A stretch of DNA of 64,000 nt from an uncultured Clostridia bacterium (lineage in GTDB: Bacteria > Bacillota > Clostridia > Christensenellales > Borkfalkiaceae), in NCBI GenBank assembly GCA_947625385.1, contig CANQOB010000005.1:1-64000 (forward strand). The letters are read 5' to 3'. Position numbers and translations under genes: made by a program. This document shows, piece by piece, positions 14,237-23,785 of this stretch. Below the pieces are notes generated by a model. That model worked only from the letters and a program-made list of their open reading frames with translations. It made no database searches and was not told the DNA's origin. How positions within the stretch are numbered: the first letter of the stretch is position 1; every line of letters starts with the position of its first letter.

Positions 14237-14267
14237 AAAAAAGACGCAGCGTTTGCTGCGTCTTTTT
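14237..14267. terminator. Terminator of the PFOR gene
   Basis: AAAAAAGACGCAGC, GTTT loop, GCTGCGTCTTTTT. A symmetrical hairpin with A and T runs works on both strands and lies between convergent genes. Confidence 0.85.
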
Positions 14268-14291
14268 GTCCGATCGATCGGTTTGAAGCGA

Positions 14292-17200
14292 TTATTCTCT
14301 TCCCGCCATCTTCTTGTAGCCGGCGAGGCGCTCTCTCGAGCTCTCCTCCGTCTTTTTGAAGAGCTCTTCGGCGACGGCGGGCTGCGTCTTTTTGAGGGAA
14401 GCGTAGCGGGTCTCGCCGAGGATGAATGCCTGATAGTCGCCCGTGGGGTCCTTGCTGTCGAGCGTGAAGGGGTTCTCGCCCTTTTCCGCGAGTTCGGGAT
14501 TGTAGCGGTAGAGCTGCCAATACCCGCATTCGACCGCATTCTTCTCCTCGGACTGCGACTTCGTCATGTTGATGCCGTGGTTGATGCAAGGCGCGTAGCA
14601 GATGATAAGAGACGGTCCCTTATACGCCTCGGCTTCCTTCAATGCCTTGACGAGTTGGTTCTTGTCCGCACCCATCGCGCACTGCGCGACGTACACATAG
14701 CCGTAGGAAGCCGCGATCATGCCGAGGTCCTTCTTCTTGACGCGCTTGCCGCTCGAAGCGAACTTCGCGACCGCGCCGATGGGGGTGGACTTACTTGCCT
14801 GACCGCCCGTGTTGGAGTAGACCTCGGTGTCGAGGACGAGCACGTTGACGTCCGCGCCGCTCGCGAGCACATGGTCGAGCCCGCCGTAGCCGATGTCGTA
14901 CGCCCAACCGTCGCCGCCGATGATCCAGAAGGACTTCTTCACGAGGCAATCCTTCTCGGCGAGAATCTCATCGAGCAGGGTGAGTTCTTCGCCCTCGCAT
15001 TCCGCGCGGCAGCCGTTGAGCTCCTCGACGAGCGCGGCGGAAGCCGTCTTGCTCGCTTCGGCGTCGTCCATCGCATTCACCCAGTCGGTGAGGGGCTTGA
15101 CGCATTCGGGATAGTCCTTCCAGAGCTCTGCAAGTCTTGTGACCTTCTCGGCGAGCGTCGACCTTCTTGCCTTGTAGGCGAGGTGCATGCCGTAGCCGAA
15201 TTCGGCGTTGTCCTCGAAGAGGGAATTCGCCCATGCGGGTCCGTGACCCTGCTTGTTGACGGTGTAAGGGCACGTCGGCGAGGAGCCGCCGTAGATGGAG
15301 GAGCAGCCCGTCGCATTTGCAACGATCATGCGGTCCCCGAAGAGCTGGGTGACGACCTTGACATAGGGCGTCTCGCCGCAGCCCGCGCACGCGCCCGAGA
15401 ATTCGAAGAGGGACGGGGTGAACTGCGATTTCTTGACGTCCGCCATTCTCACTGCGGAGAGGTCTGCCTCGGGCAGGTCGACCGCATATTCCCAATTCTT
15501 TGCTTCGACCGCCTCGATCTCGGCGAACGGCGCCATGACGAGCGCCTTGTTGCCGCGCATGCCGGGGCAGACGTCGGCGCACACGCCGCAGCCCATGCAG
15601 TCGAGCGGGGAGACCTGCATGCGGAACTCATAGCCGGGGATTCCCGTTGCGGGCTTGGTGTCGAACGCCTCGGGCTTCTCCGCGCCCGCAGCGACCAGCG
15701 CGGGACGGATGCAGGCGTGCGGGCAGACGAAGGAGCACTGGTTGCACTGCACGCAGTTCTCCTTGACCCACTTGGGGACCATGACGGCGACGCCGCGCTT
15801 TTCGAATTTCGTGGTGCCCGTGGGGACGCTGCCGTCCGCATTGAAGGCGGAGGAGGGGAGCTTGTCGCCCTCGAGCGCAAGGATGGGCGCGACGACCTTG
15901 CGGAAATATTCGTCGTTCGCGACCTCGTGCATGGGCGCGCCCTCGGTAGTCGTTGCCCACGACTTCGGAATGGCGATCTTCTTCAAATTGGCTTTCGCGC
16001 TGTCGATGGCGTTGTAGTTCATCTGTACGACGGCGTCGCCCTTCCTCGCGAAGGATTTATACGCCATCTTCTTCATGAATTCGACCGCATCGGTATACGG
16101 CATGATCTGCTCGTTGATGAGGAAGAACGCGGACTGCAAAATGGTATTCGTCCTGCCGCCGAGACCGAGCTTCTTTGCGATCTTGATGGCGTCGATGACA
16201 TAGAGTTTTGCCTTCTTCGCGGCGAGCGCGTTCTTGACCTTTGCGGGAAGGTTCTGTTCGAGTTCTTTGACCGTCGTCCAAGGGGCGTTGAGCAGGAAGG
16301 CGCCGCCCTTTTTGAGATCGGTCGTCATATCGTAGCGGGTGACATAGGAGGGGTTGTGGCAGGCAATGAAGTCCGCCGCGTCGATGAGGTATTCGCTCTG
16401 GATGGGCGTCTTGCCGAAGCGGAGGTGCGAGACGGTGATGCCGCCCGACTTCTTGCTGTCATAGAAGAAGTAAGCCTGCGCGTACATATCGGTGTGGTCG
16501 CCGATGATCTTGATGGAGTTCTTGTTCGCGCCGACGGTGCCGTCCGAGCCCAAACCGTAGAACTTGCAGGATGTGGAACCCGCGGGCGCGGCGTCGAACT
16601 TCTCGGAGAAGTCGAGGGAGGAGTTCGTCACATCCTCGTAGATACCCACGGTGAAGTGATTCTTGCTCTCCTTCGCTTCGAGATTCTTATAGATGGCGAG
16701 CACCATCGAGGGATTGAATTCCTTGGAGCCGAGACCGTATCTTCCGCCGACGACCTGCACGTTTTTCACGCCCTTTTCGAGGAGCGCGGTGCACACGTCG
16801 AGATAGAGGGGTTCGCCGAGCGAGCCGGGTTCCTTCGTCCTGTCGAGGACGGCGATCTTTTTGACTGTCTTGGGGAGAACGGAGAGGAAAGCGTCGGTCG
16901 CGAAAGGGCGATAGAGACGCACTTTCAAAAGCCCGTATTTCTTGCCTTTTGCATTGAGCTTGTTGATGGATTCTTCGACGGTCTCCGCACCCGAACCCAT
17001 GATGACGATGACGTATTTCGCGTCGGGCGCGCCGACATAGTCGAAGAGGTGATAGCTTCTTCCGGTGAGCGCGCTCACTTCGTCCATCATCTCCTGCACG
17101 ATGGCGGGGGTAGCGGCGTAGTAGCTGTTCGCGGTCTCCCTGTTCTGGAAGTAGGTGTCGCCGTTCTGCGCGGTGCCGCGCTGGACGGGATGTTCGGGAT

Positions 17201-17831
17201 TGAGCGCACGGCTCTTGAAGGCGGCGACGTCGGCGGCGAGCCCTTTCTTATCGAAGATCGCCTTCATTTCGGCATAGTCGATGACGTCGATCTTGGAGAC
17301 CTCGTGGGAAGTGCGGAACCCGTCGAAGAAGCTCAAAAAGGGAACGCGGGAGCGAAGGGTGGAGAGGTGCGCGACGAGCGAGAGGTCCATGACCTCCTGT
17401 ACGGAGCAGCTTGCGAGCATCGCAAAGCCCGTCTGGCGGCAGCTCATGACGTCGGAATGGTCGCCGAAGATATTGAGGGAATGGGCGGCAAGGGCGCGCG
17501 CGGAAACGTGCATGACCATGGGCAGAAGTTCGCCCGAGATCTTGTACATATTGGGAATCATGAGCAGAAGTCCCTGCGAGGCGGTGTACGTCGTGGTGAG
17601 AGCGCCCGCGGAGAGTGCGCCGTGCACGGCGCCGGCGGCGCCGCCCTCGGATTGCATCTCGGTGATGCGGAGCTTCTGTCCCCACATGTTCACCCTGCCC
17701 TGCGTCGCCCATTCGTCGGCGGATTCCGCCATGGGCGAGGAGGGGGTGATCGGGTAGATCGCTGCGACTTCGGAGAAGGCGTACGCGACGTGCGAGGCGG
17801 CGGTATTGCCGTCGATTGTCATCTTGGTCAT
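14292..17831 (-). CDS. nifJ: Pyruvate:ferredoxin (flavodoxin) oxidoreductase
   Basis: A 1179-residue single-chain PFOR. It oxidises pyruvate and CoA to acetyl-CoA and CO2 and reduces ferredoxin. The start MTKMTIDGNTAASHVAYAFSE with YPITPSSPMAE is domain I. Two ferredoxin-type cluster motifs are visible mid-protein, CVQCNQCSFVCPHACIRP and CMGCGVCADVCPG, and the CAGCGETPY cysteines begin the thiamine diphosphate domain, which also has GGDGWAYDIGYGGLDH and LDTEVYSNTGGQ. Length is normal. The start is taken at the ATG behind GGAGG; 29 further codons upstream overlap the leader. A strong promoter and a leader hairpin precede it. Central to fermentative anaerobic metabolism. Confidence 0.98.
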   Translation of the reverse strand: MTKMTIDGNTAASHVAYAFSEVAAIYPITPSSPMAESADEWATQGRVNMWGQKLRITEMQSEGGAAGAVHGALSAGALTTTYTASQGLLLMIPNMYKISGELLPMVMHVSARALAAHSLNIFGDHSDVMSCRQTGFAMLASCSVQEVMDLSLVAHLSTLRSRVPFLSFFDGFRTSHEVSKIDVIDYAEMKAIFDKKGLAADVAAFKSRALNPEHPVQRGTAQNGDTYFQNRETANSYYAATPAIVQEMMDEVSALTGRSYHLFDYVGAPDAKYVIVIMGSGAETVEESINKLNAKGKKYGLLKVRLYRPFATDAFLSVLPKTVKKIAVLDRTKEPGSLGEPLYLDVCTALLEKGVKNVQVVGGRYGLGSKEFNPSMVLAIYKNLEAKESKNHFTVGIYEDVTNSSLDFSEKFDAAPAGSTSCKFYGLGSDGTVGANKNSIKIIGDHTDMYAQAYFFYDSKKSGGITVSHLRFGKTPIQSEYLIDAADFIACHNPSYVTRYDMTTDLKKGGAFLLNAPWTTVKELEQNLPAKVKNALAAKKAKLYVIDAIKIAKKLGLGGRTNTILQSAFFLINEQIMPYTDAVEFMKKMAYKSFARKGDAVVQMNYNAIDSAKANLKKIAIPKSWATTTEGAPMHEVANDEYFRKVVAPILALEGDKLPSSAFNADGSVPTGTTKFEKRGVAVMVPKWVKENCVQCNQCSFVCPHACIRPALVAAGAEKPEAFDTKPATGIPGYEFRMQVSPLDCMGCGVCADVCPGMRGNKALVMAPFAEIEAVEAKNWEYAVDLPEADLSAVRMADVKKSQFTPSLFEFSGACAGCGETPYVKVVTQLFGDRMIVANATGCSSIYGGSSPTCPYTVNKQGHGPAWANSLFEDNAEFGYGMHLAYKARRSTLAEKVTRLAELWKDYPECVKPLTDWVNAMDDAEASKTASAALVEELNGCRAECEGEELTLLDEILAEKDCLVKKSFWIIGGDGWAYDIGYGGLDHVLASGADVNVLVLDTEVYSNTGGQASKSTPIGAVAKFASSGKRVKKKDLGMIAASYGYVYVAQCAMGADKNQLVKALKEAEAYKGPSLIICYAPCINHGINMTKSQSEEKNAVECGYWQLYRYNPELAEKGENPFTLDSKDPTGDYQAFILGETRYASLKKTQPAVAEELFKKTEESSRERLAGYKKMAGRE

Positions 17832-17879
17832 CAACAAACCTCCATAAAATATGTTTTTTCTTTGAAATTTTGTTTGGCG

Positions 17880-17895
17880 CGGGACGCTCGTCCCG
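17880..17895 (-). promoter_or_regulatory. Leader hairpin of the PFOR gene
   Basis: CGGGACG-CT-CGTCCCG forms a tight seven-pair stem between the promoter and the Shine-Dalgarno site. Confidence 0.5.
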
Positions 17896-17906
17896 CTATC
17901 TTCCAT

Positions 17907-17935
17907 ATTATAAAGCATTTCCCGAGCAAAGTCAA
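17907..17935 (-). promoter_or_regulatory. Promoter of the PFOR gene
   Basis: Minus strand TTGACT (17930-17935), 17 bases, TATAAT (17907-17912). Confidence 0.85.
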
Positions 17936-18043
17936 CCGCATTTATGAAATTTTACTTCCGTTCCCATCAAAAAATCCCAAAGTAGATGACTTTTGCCCGC
18001 GGATGTGCTATAATACCGAGTAAGAGATCGCAGGAGGGAATCT

Positions 18044-19486
18044 ATGAAGGCATCCAAACGGATTTTTTCGGCAGCAGCCGCGCTTGCGCTCCTTGCGGCG
18101 ATGCCCGCATGCGGCGCCCTGACGTTTCCGGCGCATGCAAATTCCGCGCCCGCCTATTGGAGAGGCGCCACGGCTTCGGGCGCGACCGCTCTCGAAAAAA
18201 ACTGCCCCATCGAGGTGGAGCGGGAGGACCTCACGCTGACGCTCCCCGAGCTTCCCGCATCGTACTATGCGACGGCGGAAGAATTTCTCGGCTACGGCGC
18301 GAACGTCGAGGCGGCGTACACCTTTTATAATCCCACGGACGAGGCTGTGGACGTCACGCTCGCCTTTCCCTTCGGGGAGAGACCGGACTATGTATACGGT
18401 TATAACTATAACGAAGAGGACAAGTTCGACGATACCGCCCGCTACACCGTTACAGCGGACGGGGAAGAGGTCGCCCGCGATGTGCGCTATGTTTACCGCA
18501 GCTACGATAGGGACGGCTTTCATACCGTCTTGACAAACGTTGCATCCGACGAAAAGATCGAGGACGATTTTTATTCTCCCGACCTCGTTTGCCATACCCA
18601 TGTCGTGGATGCGACCCTCAAAAACACGGGAGAGGAGCAGGGGTACCTCTCCGTCATGCTCTCCTATTCTCCCCAAAGGACGCGCATTCTCTTCGGCGGC
18701 AACGCGGTGTATACGTGGGGCGTCCGCGAGGGGGAATACCAGATTCTCTACCGCATGGATGGGGGGCTTACGGCGGCATTCTATTCCCTCGGGGAGGAGC
18801 CGCAGATCACCGCGGCGGTGTATTCTACGGACGCGGCGTTCAAGGCAGTCCGTACGCCGCTCTGCGCCGCCGAAATTTCGGACGGGGAGACGACGACCTT
18901 CGGCGCGCTCCTCGAAGCGAAACGCCCCGCCTTTATCGGGGAGAACAATTACTACAACCTCATCGTTGCCGACTATTTCCAAATGTCCGACAACTTCGGC
19001 GCCCTCGACGTCCTGCCGCTTTCCTTCCGTGAGGAAGAACTCTCCCGCGTCTACGTCTATTCTCTGCACATTCCGGCGCACGGGAGGGTGCTCAACACCG
19101 TCAAGGCGCCGCTCTATCCCGACATCGAAAGCCGTACCTATCTCTACCGCTATCTGCTCTCGCCCGCGCAGGGCTGGGCGAAGTTCGGCGAATTTCATCT
19201 GACGCTGCGGTCAAACTTCGAAATTTCCGATTGCTCCCTTCCGCTCACCCAAAGCTCCGGGACGGAGGAAGAATTCCTCTATGAGTACACGCACGAGGGG
19301 CTGCCGCTCGGGGAGCTCACCTTCCTCGTCCGCGACGGGGCGCCTTCGCAAGGCGGCAACGTCATTTCGGGGCCTTTTCCCATCCTCACGCTGTTTGTCG
19401 GCGTCAAGGGCTTTTTCGTCGTTGCCGAGATCGTCGCGGCGGTCGTCATCGTAGTCGTGTTCTGCGTGCGTAGACGGAGGAAGTAA
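18044..19486 (+). CDS. Exported, C-terminally membrane-anchored protein (family A, copy 1)
   Basis: A 480-residue protein with a signal peptide (about residues 1-33), a large extracytoplasmic region, and a C-terminal helix (about 445-475) followed by RRRRK. The outside part begins ANSAPAYWRGATASGA and contains AAYTFYNPTDEAVDVTLAFPFG, a beta-type module. It shares layout with the gene at 53294: a (V/A)xxxYxFxNPT/NT strand segment, an NTVKAPLYP/NTVACTLMP segment, and a YLYRYLLSPAQGWAKF/YSYQYLLSSAGCWSDF block. I treat the two as paralogs. Function unknown. AGGAGGG precedes the ATG, and TATAAT lies about 35 bases upstream. Confidence 0.85.
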   Translation: MKASKRIFSAAAALALLAAMPACGALTFPAHANSAPAYWRGATASGATALEKNCPIEVEREDLTLTLPELPASYYATAEEFLGYGANVEAAYTFYNPTDEAVDVTLAFPFGERPDYVYGYNYNEEDKFDDTARYTVTADGEEVARDVRYVYRSYDRDGFHTVLTNVASDEKIEDDFYSPDLVCHTHVVDATLKNTGEEQGYLSVMLSYSPQRTRILFGGNAVYTWGVREGEYQILYRMDGGLTAAFYSLGEEPQITAAVYSTDAAFKAVRTPLCAAEISDGETTTFGALLEAKRPAFIGENNYYNLIVADYFQMSDNFGALDVLPLSFREEELSRVYVYSLHIPAHGRVLNTVKAPLYPDIESRTYLYRYLLSPAQGWAKFGEFHLTLRSNFEISDCSLPLTQSSGTEEEFLYEYTHEGLPLGELTFLVRDGAPSQGGNVISGPFPILTLFVGVKGFFVVAEIVAAVVIVVVFCVRRRRK

Positions 19487-19517
19487 GATCTGCGGGAAGC
19501 TTCTCCGCAAGGGTCTC

Positions 19518-19543
19518 TCGCCCTCGGAACGGGCGAATTTTTT
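19518..19543 (+). terminator. Terminator after the family A gene
   Basis: TCGCCC, seven-base loop, GGGCGA, then ATTTTTT. Confidence 0.8.
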
Positions 19544-19564
19544 CCGATTTTCACCTCGATTTCA

Positions 19565-19593
19565 TTGTAAAACCACCCGAGATTTGATATAAT
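19565..19593 (+). promoter_or_regulatory. Promoter of the ECF transporter operon
   Basis: TTGTAA (19565-19570), 17 bases, TATAAT (19588-19593). Confidence 0.7.
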
Positions 19594-19624
19594 ATTCGGG
19601 AAAAGTTTCAAAAAGGATGTAGGG

Positions 19625-20446
19625 ATGCATGCGATCGAATTCCGGGACGTCGACTTTGCCTACGGCGAAGGGGAGTTCCGCATTCAAAAATTGAATTTTT
19701 CCGTGGAGAAGGGGGAATTTGTCGCCATTCTCGGGCACAACGGGAGCGGCAAGAGCACGCTCGCCCGCCTTTCGAACGGAATCCTTCTGCCCGACGCGGG
19801 CGAGATCAGGGTTTTCGGCACCCTTCTCGACGAAAAACATCTCTATGATGTCCGCAGCCGCGTGGGGGTCGTCTTTCAGAACCCCGACAACCAGACCGTC
19901 GCCTCCGTCGTGGAGGACGATATCGCGTTCGGCGCGGAGAACGTGGGACTTGCCCGCGAGGAGATCGGAAAAAGAATCGATTTCGCGCTCTCCGCCGTCG
20001 GAATGGAGGCGTATCGCGACGCCACGGTCGCGCGGCTCTCGGGCGGGCAGAAACAGCGCGTCGCCATCGCCGGCGTGCTCGCTTTGAGACCGGACGTCAT
20101 GATCTTGGATGAGTCCACCGCCATGCTCGACCCCAAGGGCAGGCGGGAGATCATGGAGGTCGTACAAAAACTCAACCGCGACGAGGGCGTGACCGTCCTT
20201 CTCATCACGCATTTCGTCGAGGAAGCGCTGCTCGCCGACCGCGCTCTCGTCATGAGCAAGGGCGGCATCGTCATGCAGGGCGCGCCCGCAGAGATCTTTT
20301 CGCGGGGGGACGAACTCCTCGCCTACGATCTCACGCTGCCGCGCATCGGAATCATTGCCAAGAGGCTGCGCGAGGGGGGCATGTCCGTAAGCGACACCCT
20401 CGATGTCGAAAAACTCGCGGAGGAGATCGCAGGATGCGTATCGTAG
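19625..20446 (+). CDS. ecfA1: Energy-coupling factor ATPase 1
   Basis: A 273-residue ABC ATPase. Walker A GHNGSGKSTLARLSNG, Q-loop VGVVFQNPDNQTVASVVEDDIAFG (the ECF-typical Q-loop), signature LSGGQKQRVAIAG, Walker B VMILDESTAMLDP. The serine after the catalytic glutamate (ESTAMLD) is characteristic of EcfA1. It powers vitamin and cofactor uptake with EcfA2, EcfT and a separate S-component. The next gene begins inside its last codons. Confidence 0.96.
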   Translation: MHAIEFRDVDFAYGEGEFRIQKLNFSVEKGEFVAILGHNGSGKSTLARLSNGILLPDAGEIRVFGTLLDEKHLYDVRSRVGVVFQNPDNQTVASVVEDDIAFGAENVGLAREEIGKRIDFALSAVGMEAYRDATVARLSGGQKQRVAIAGVLALRPDVMILDESTAMLDPKGRREIMEVVQKLNRDEGVTVLLITHFVEEALLADRALVMSKGGIVMQGAPAEIFSRGDELLAYDLTLPRIGIIAKRLREGGMSVSDTLDVEKLAEEIAGCVS

Positions 20447-21360
20447 CGGAACATCTGACCCATGTCTACAACGAGCGCTCGCCCTTTGCGGTCAAGGCGC
20501 TCGACGACGTATCCCTCACCATCGAGGAGGGGGAATTTTTCGGCATCATCGGGCACACGGGCAGCGGAAAATCCACCTTCGTGCAACATCTGAACGCGCT
20601 CATCCGCATGCCGTCCTCCATGAAGCGCTATCGCAAAAAACGGCTCAAAAAGGGGGAAGCGCCCCCGCCCGCGACCGTCTTGAAGGTCGGGGACTTCGAC
20701 CTCACGGACAAAAAGACGGATTTTTATGCCCTGCGCAAACACGTGGGCATGGTCTTTCAATATCCCGAATATCAGCTCTTCGCCGAGACGGTGAAAGAGG
20801 ACGTCGCCTTCGGGCTGAAAAATTTTGCCGAAAAGGGCAAACACCTCACGGAGGACGAGATTCGAGCCGCCGTCGGGGACGCGCTCGCGGCGGTCGGGTT
20901 GGATTACCGTGAAGTTGCGGACAAGTCTCCCTTCGACCTCTCGGGCGGGCAGAAGCGTCGGGTCGCCGTGGCGGGAGTCATCGTGACCAAGCCCGAGATT
21001 CTCATCCTCGACGAGCCCGCCGCCGGGCTCGACCCCCTCGGCAAACAGGAGATCATGCGGCTCCTCCACGCCATTCACGGCGGGTGGTGCAAGACGGTCG
21101 TCATCGTCTCGCACGATATGGACGAGATCGCGGAAAATTGCACCCATGTTGCGGTTTTTGACGGGGGAAGGGTGCGCTATGTGCTCCCGCCCGCCGAGCT
21201 CTTCCGTAAGACGGACGAGCTGATCGGGCTCGGATTGGATATCCCGCTCACCGCAAAGCTTGTCGCCGCGCTCGGGCGGAGAGGCATCGAACTTTCCTGT
21301 GATTTTACGACGGAGGACTTCATCCGCAAGACGCTCGCCCTCAAAGGGGGCGGCGCATGA
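20434..21360 (+). CDS. ecfA2: Energy-coupling factor ATPase 2
   Basis: A 308-residue ABC ATPase. Walker A GHTGSGKSTFVQHLNAL, Q-loop VGMVFQYPEYQLFAETVKEDVAFG, signature LSGGQKRRVAVAG, Walker B ILILDEPAAGLDP. The YPEYQLF motif is typical for the second ECF ATPase. A charged insertion of about 20 residues follows Walker A (KRYRKKRLKKGE), also common in EcfA2. Overlaps ecfA1 by 13 bases and ecfT by 4. Confidence 0.96.
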   Translation: MRIVAEHLTHVYNERSPFAVKALDDVSLTIEEGEFFGIIGHTGSGKSTFVQHLNALIRMPSSMKRYRKKRLKKGEAPPPATVLKVGDFDLTDKKTDFYALRKHVGMVFQYPEYQLFAETVKEDVAFGLKNFAEKGKHLTEDEIRAAVGDALAAVGLDYREVADKSPFDLSGGQKRRVAVAGVIVTKPEILILDEPAAGLDPLGKQEIMRLLHAIHGGWCKTVVIVSHDMDEIAENCTHVAVFDGGRVRYVLPPAELFRKTDELIGLGLDIPLTAKLVAALGRRGIELSCDFTTEDFIRKTLALKGGGA

Positions 21361-22166
21361 AAGAAGTCTCCTTCGGGCAGTACTATCCCGTCTCCTCCTT
21401 TGTTCACCGCCTCGACCCGCGCATGAAGCTCTTTTTTCTCGTCGCGTTCATCGTGGCGATCTTCGTGGCGGACAGCTTTTACGGGCTCGCCGTCTGTGCG
21501 TTCGTGCTCGCGCTCGTTGTCGCATGGTCGAAGGTGCCCGTACTCAAAGTCTTTCGCGCCGTCCGCGGCGTGCTCTTTCTCGCGCTCTTCACCGCGGCGA
21601 TCAACCTGCTCTTCCACACGGGAGAGACGGTCTATTGGGAATACGGCATCCTCTGCATCTCGAAAGAGGGGATTCTCTTCTCCGCCTATCTCATTTTGCG
21701 GCTCTTCCTGCTCGTGATCTGTTCGTCCATGCTGACCTATACGACGACGCCCGTCTCCCTCACGGACGGCATCGAGAGCATCCTCACCCCGCTCAAATGG
21801 GTGAAGTTCCCCGTCCACGCGCTCGCGCTCATCATGAGCATCGCCCTGCGCATGATTCCCACCCTTATGGAGGAGACGGAGCGCATCAAGAATGCGCAGA
21901 CGGCGCGCGGGGCGAACTTCGAGAGCGGAAATCTCTTCAAGCGCATCAAGGCGTTCATTCCCGTGCTCATCCCGCTCCTTCTCTCGGCGTTCCGCCGCGC
22001 GGACGAGCTCTCCGACGCCATGGAGGCGCGCTGCTATAAGGGCGAAAAGCGAACCAAGTATAAAAAACTGCAATTTACATGGCGCGATCTCGTTGTCCTC
22101 TTCGTGATCGCCGCGCTGATCACGGGCGTGGCGCTTTTGCGCGTCTATGTGGGGGAGATCTTGTGA
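21357..22166 (+). CDS. ecfT: Energy-coupling factor transmembrane protein EcfT
   Basis: A 269-residue membrane protein with about six helices and two short arginine-containing coupling motifs: the EcfT ARG-type segment appears as NAQTARGANFESGN and the second as MEARCYKGEKRTKYK. It starts with the usual FGQYYPVSSFVHRLDPRMKL. It scaffolds the two ATPases and the S-component. No S-component gene lies nearby, as expected for a shared (group II) module. ATGA overlap with ecfA2. Confidence 0.95.
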   Translation: MKEVSFGQYYPVSSFVHRLDPRMKLFFLVAFIVAIFVADSFYGLAVCAFVLALVVAWSKVPVLKVFRAVRGVLFLALFTAAINLLFHTGETVYWEYGILCISKEGILFSAYLILRLFLLVICSSMLTYTTTPVSLTDGIESILTPLKWVKFPVHALALIMSIALRMIPTLMEETERIKNAQTARGANFESGNLFKRIKAFIPVLIPLLLSAFRRADELSDAMEARCYKGEKRTKYKKLQFTWRDLVVLFVIAALITGVALLRVYVGEIL

Positions 22167-22936
22167 GATACGTGCTTCTCGTACAATATGACGGCACGTT
22201 TTTTGCGGGCTACCAGCGGCAAAAGAGGGGAGAGCGCACCGTGCAGGGCGAACTCGAACGGGCGGCGGAGGAGGTTTTCGGCGTCCCCACCCGCGTTGCA
22301 GCCAGCGGCAGGACGGATGCGGGCGTGCATGCGCTCGCGCAAGTCTGCCATCTCGACGGCGAGACCACCGTCCCTTTTGAGCGGCTCGCCGCATGTCTGA
22401 ACACCAAACTCCCGCCCGACTGCAAGGTGCTGTGCGCCGCGCCCGCCCCCGAGGGTTTTGACTGCACGCGCAGCGTCAAACAAAAGACATACCGCTATCG
22501 CGCCTATGTCGCCCCGACCGCTTTGCCGCTCTTTGCGCGCTATGCGGCGCGGCTCGAACGCGCTCCCGACCTCGGCAGGATGCGGGAGGCGGCGGCGCTG
22601 CTGAAAGGGGAGCATGATTTTGCGGCATTTTCGTCGACGGGCTCCTCGGCAAAGACGACCGTGCGCACGCTCTATTCGGTCGAAGTTGCTTGCAGGACGG
22701 AAAACGGGGCTACCATGTACGAGATAGAGGTCACGGGAAGCGGGTTTCTCTATCACATGGTGCGCATCCTTGCGGGGGAAATTTTTGCCGTCGGATACGG
22801 CAAGAGCACGGAGAATCTCCAAAGAGCGTTTGCAACGAAACAGAGGAATCTCATCGCAAAGACAATGCCGGCTGCGGGGCTCACCCTCGTACGCGTGGAG
22901 TATCAAATGCCGCTGTTTGCGGCGAAGGAGGATTGA
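22163..22936 (+). CDS. truA: tRNA pseudouridine(38-40) synthase TruA
   Basis: A 257-residue enzyme. The catalytic aspartate sits in ASGRTDAGVHA. QYDGTFFAGYQRQ near the start and the late YEIEVTGSGFLYHMVRILAG are family signatures. It isomerises uridines 38-40 in the anticodon arm. GTG start with GGGGGAG in front, overlapping the ecfT stop. The ecfA1-ecfA2-ecfT-truA order is conserved in Firmicutes. Confidence 0.96.
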   Translation: MRYVLLVQYDGTFFAGYQRQKRGERTVQGELERAAEEVFGVPTRVAASGRTDAGVHALAQVCHLDGETTVPFERLAACLNTKLPPDCKVLCAAPAPEGFDCTRSVKQKTYRYRAYVAPTALPLFARYAARLERAPDLGRMREAAALLKGEHDFAAFSSTGSSAKTTVRTLYSVEVACRTENGATMYEIEVTGSGFLYHMVRILAGEIFAVGYGKSTENLQRAFATKQRNLIAKTMPAAGLTLVRVEYQMPLFAAKED

Positions 22937-23785
22937 ATGCGGTTTTTCGAATGGTCGTATTTTGTACAGATGATCGCGGACTGGTTTTTGACGGGGTCGG
23001 AGGACGCTCCCGCCGCGCTGCGGCTCGAATACATTTTGGGGCTGTGCGTGGGCGGCGCGATCTTTCTCGCCCTGACGGTCCTCGGCGGCTTCGGGCTCAT
23101 GAAGATGGCAAAGTCGCAGGGGAAGAAGTATTTTGCGCTCGCCTTTATCCCCATCGTGAACACGTGGTATGCGGGCTACGTTGCGGGGGAAGCGAAGGCG
23201 TTCGGCAAAAAATTCAGCCATGCGGCGGTCTATGCCGCCGCTCTCGAAGGCGTGTGCGTCGCCATCGGCGTGCTTTCGCTCGTTCTCGACGGGCTCCTCA
23301 TTCCCTATGCGCGGGCGGAGCTCATTTCGGGGAACGGCACCGTGCAGCTCTACCAATTCTATATCTCTGCGGAGACCGTTCCCGATTCCCTCCTCTGGGC
23401 ATATCAGGCGGAGTACGGCATCGAGATGCTCGGCGTGGGCTGGCTCGTCCTGCTTTCGGAGTTCCTTTCCCTCGTCTTTTTGTTTTTCGAATACACCGTC
23501 CTGTATGCGCTCTTCAAGAAGTTCTATCCGATGAGCCCGGGCGTGATCACGGTCGTGGCAGTGCTTTTGCCCGTGCGCGAGATCATGTTCTTTGCGTTCC
23601 GCAACAACAAACCCGTCGACTATACGGAATTTATGCGCCGCCGCGCCGAGACGTTCGCCCGCCGGCAGGGCAACCCGTACTCGAATACACCGGGCGACCC
23701 CCCGAGACCGCCCGAAGATCCCTTCCGGGATTTTCCTTCCTCCCCGGACGGCTCCTCCGACGAGCCCTTTGACGAATTCAAATGA
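22937..23785 (+). CDS. Multi-pass membrane protein, unknown
   Basis: A 282-residue protein with four or five hydrophobic helices (about residues 35-60, 70-90, 95-125, 165-190 and 195-215) and a cytoplasmic-looking proline-rich tail (GNPYSNTPGDPPRPPEDPF) ending in acidic residues. The first part, GLMKMAKSQGKKYFALAFIPIVNTWYAGYVAGEAKAFGK, recalls small proteins that pack in the membrane, but I do not recognise a named family. It starts one base after truA and overlaps the HD gene by 4 bases, so it is in the same operon. Confidence 0.75.
   Translation: MRFFEWSYFVQMIADWFLTGSEDAPAALRLEYILGLCVGGAIFLALTVLGGFGLMKMAKSQGKKYFALAFIPIVNTWYAGYVAGEAKAFGKKFSHAAVYAAALEGVCVAIGVLSLVLDGLLIPYARAELISGNGTVQLYQFYISAETVPDSLLWAYQAEYGIEMLGVGWLVLLSEFLSLVFLFFEYTVLYALFKKFYPMSPGVITVVAVLLPVREIMFFAFRNNKPVDYTEFMRRRAETFARRQGNPYSNTPGDPPRPPEDPFRDFPSSPDGSSDEPFDEFK

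Noticed and set aside
14211..18023. A 1270-codon open frame on the plus strand
   Set aside because: It mirrors the PFOR gene codon for codon on the opposite strand, and the minus strand carries all PFOR motifs. High-GC third positions keep the shadow open.
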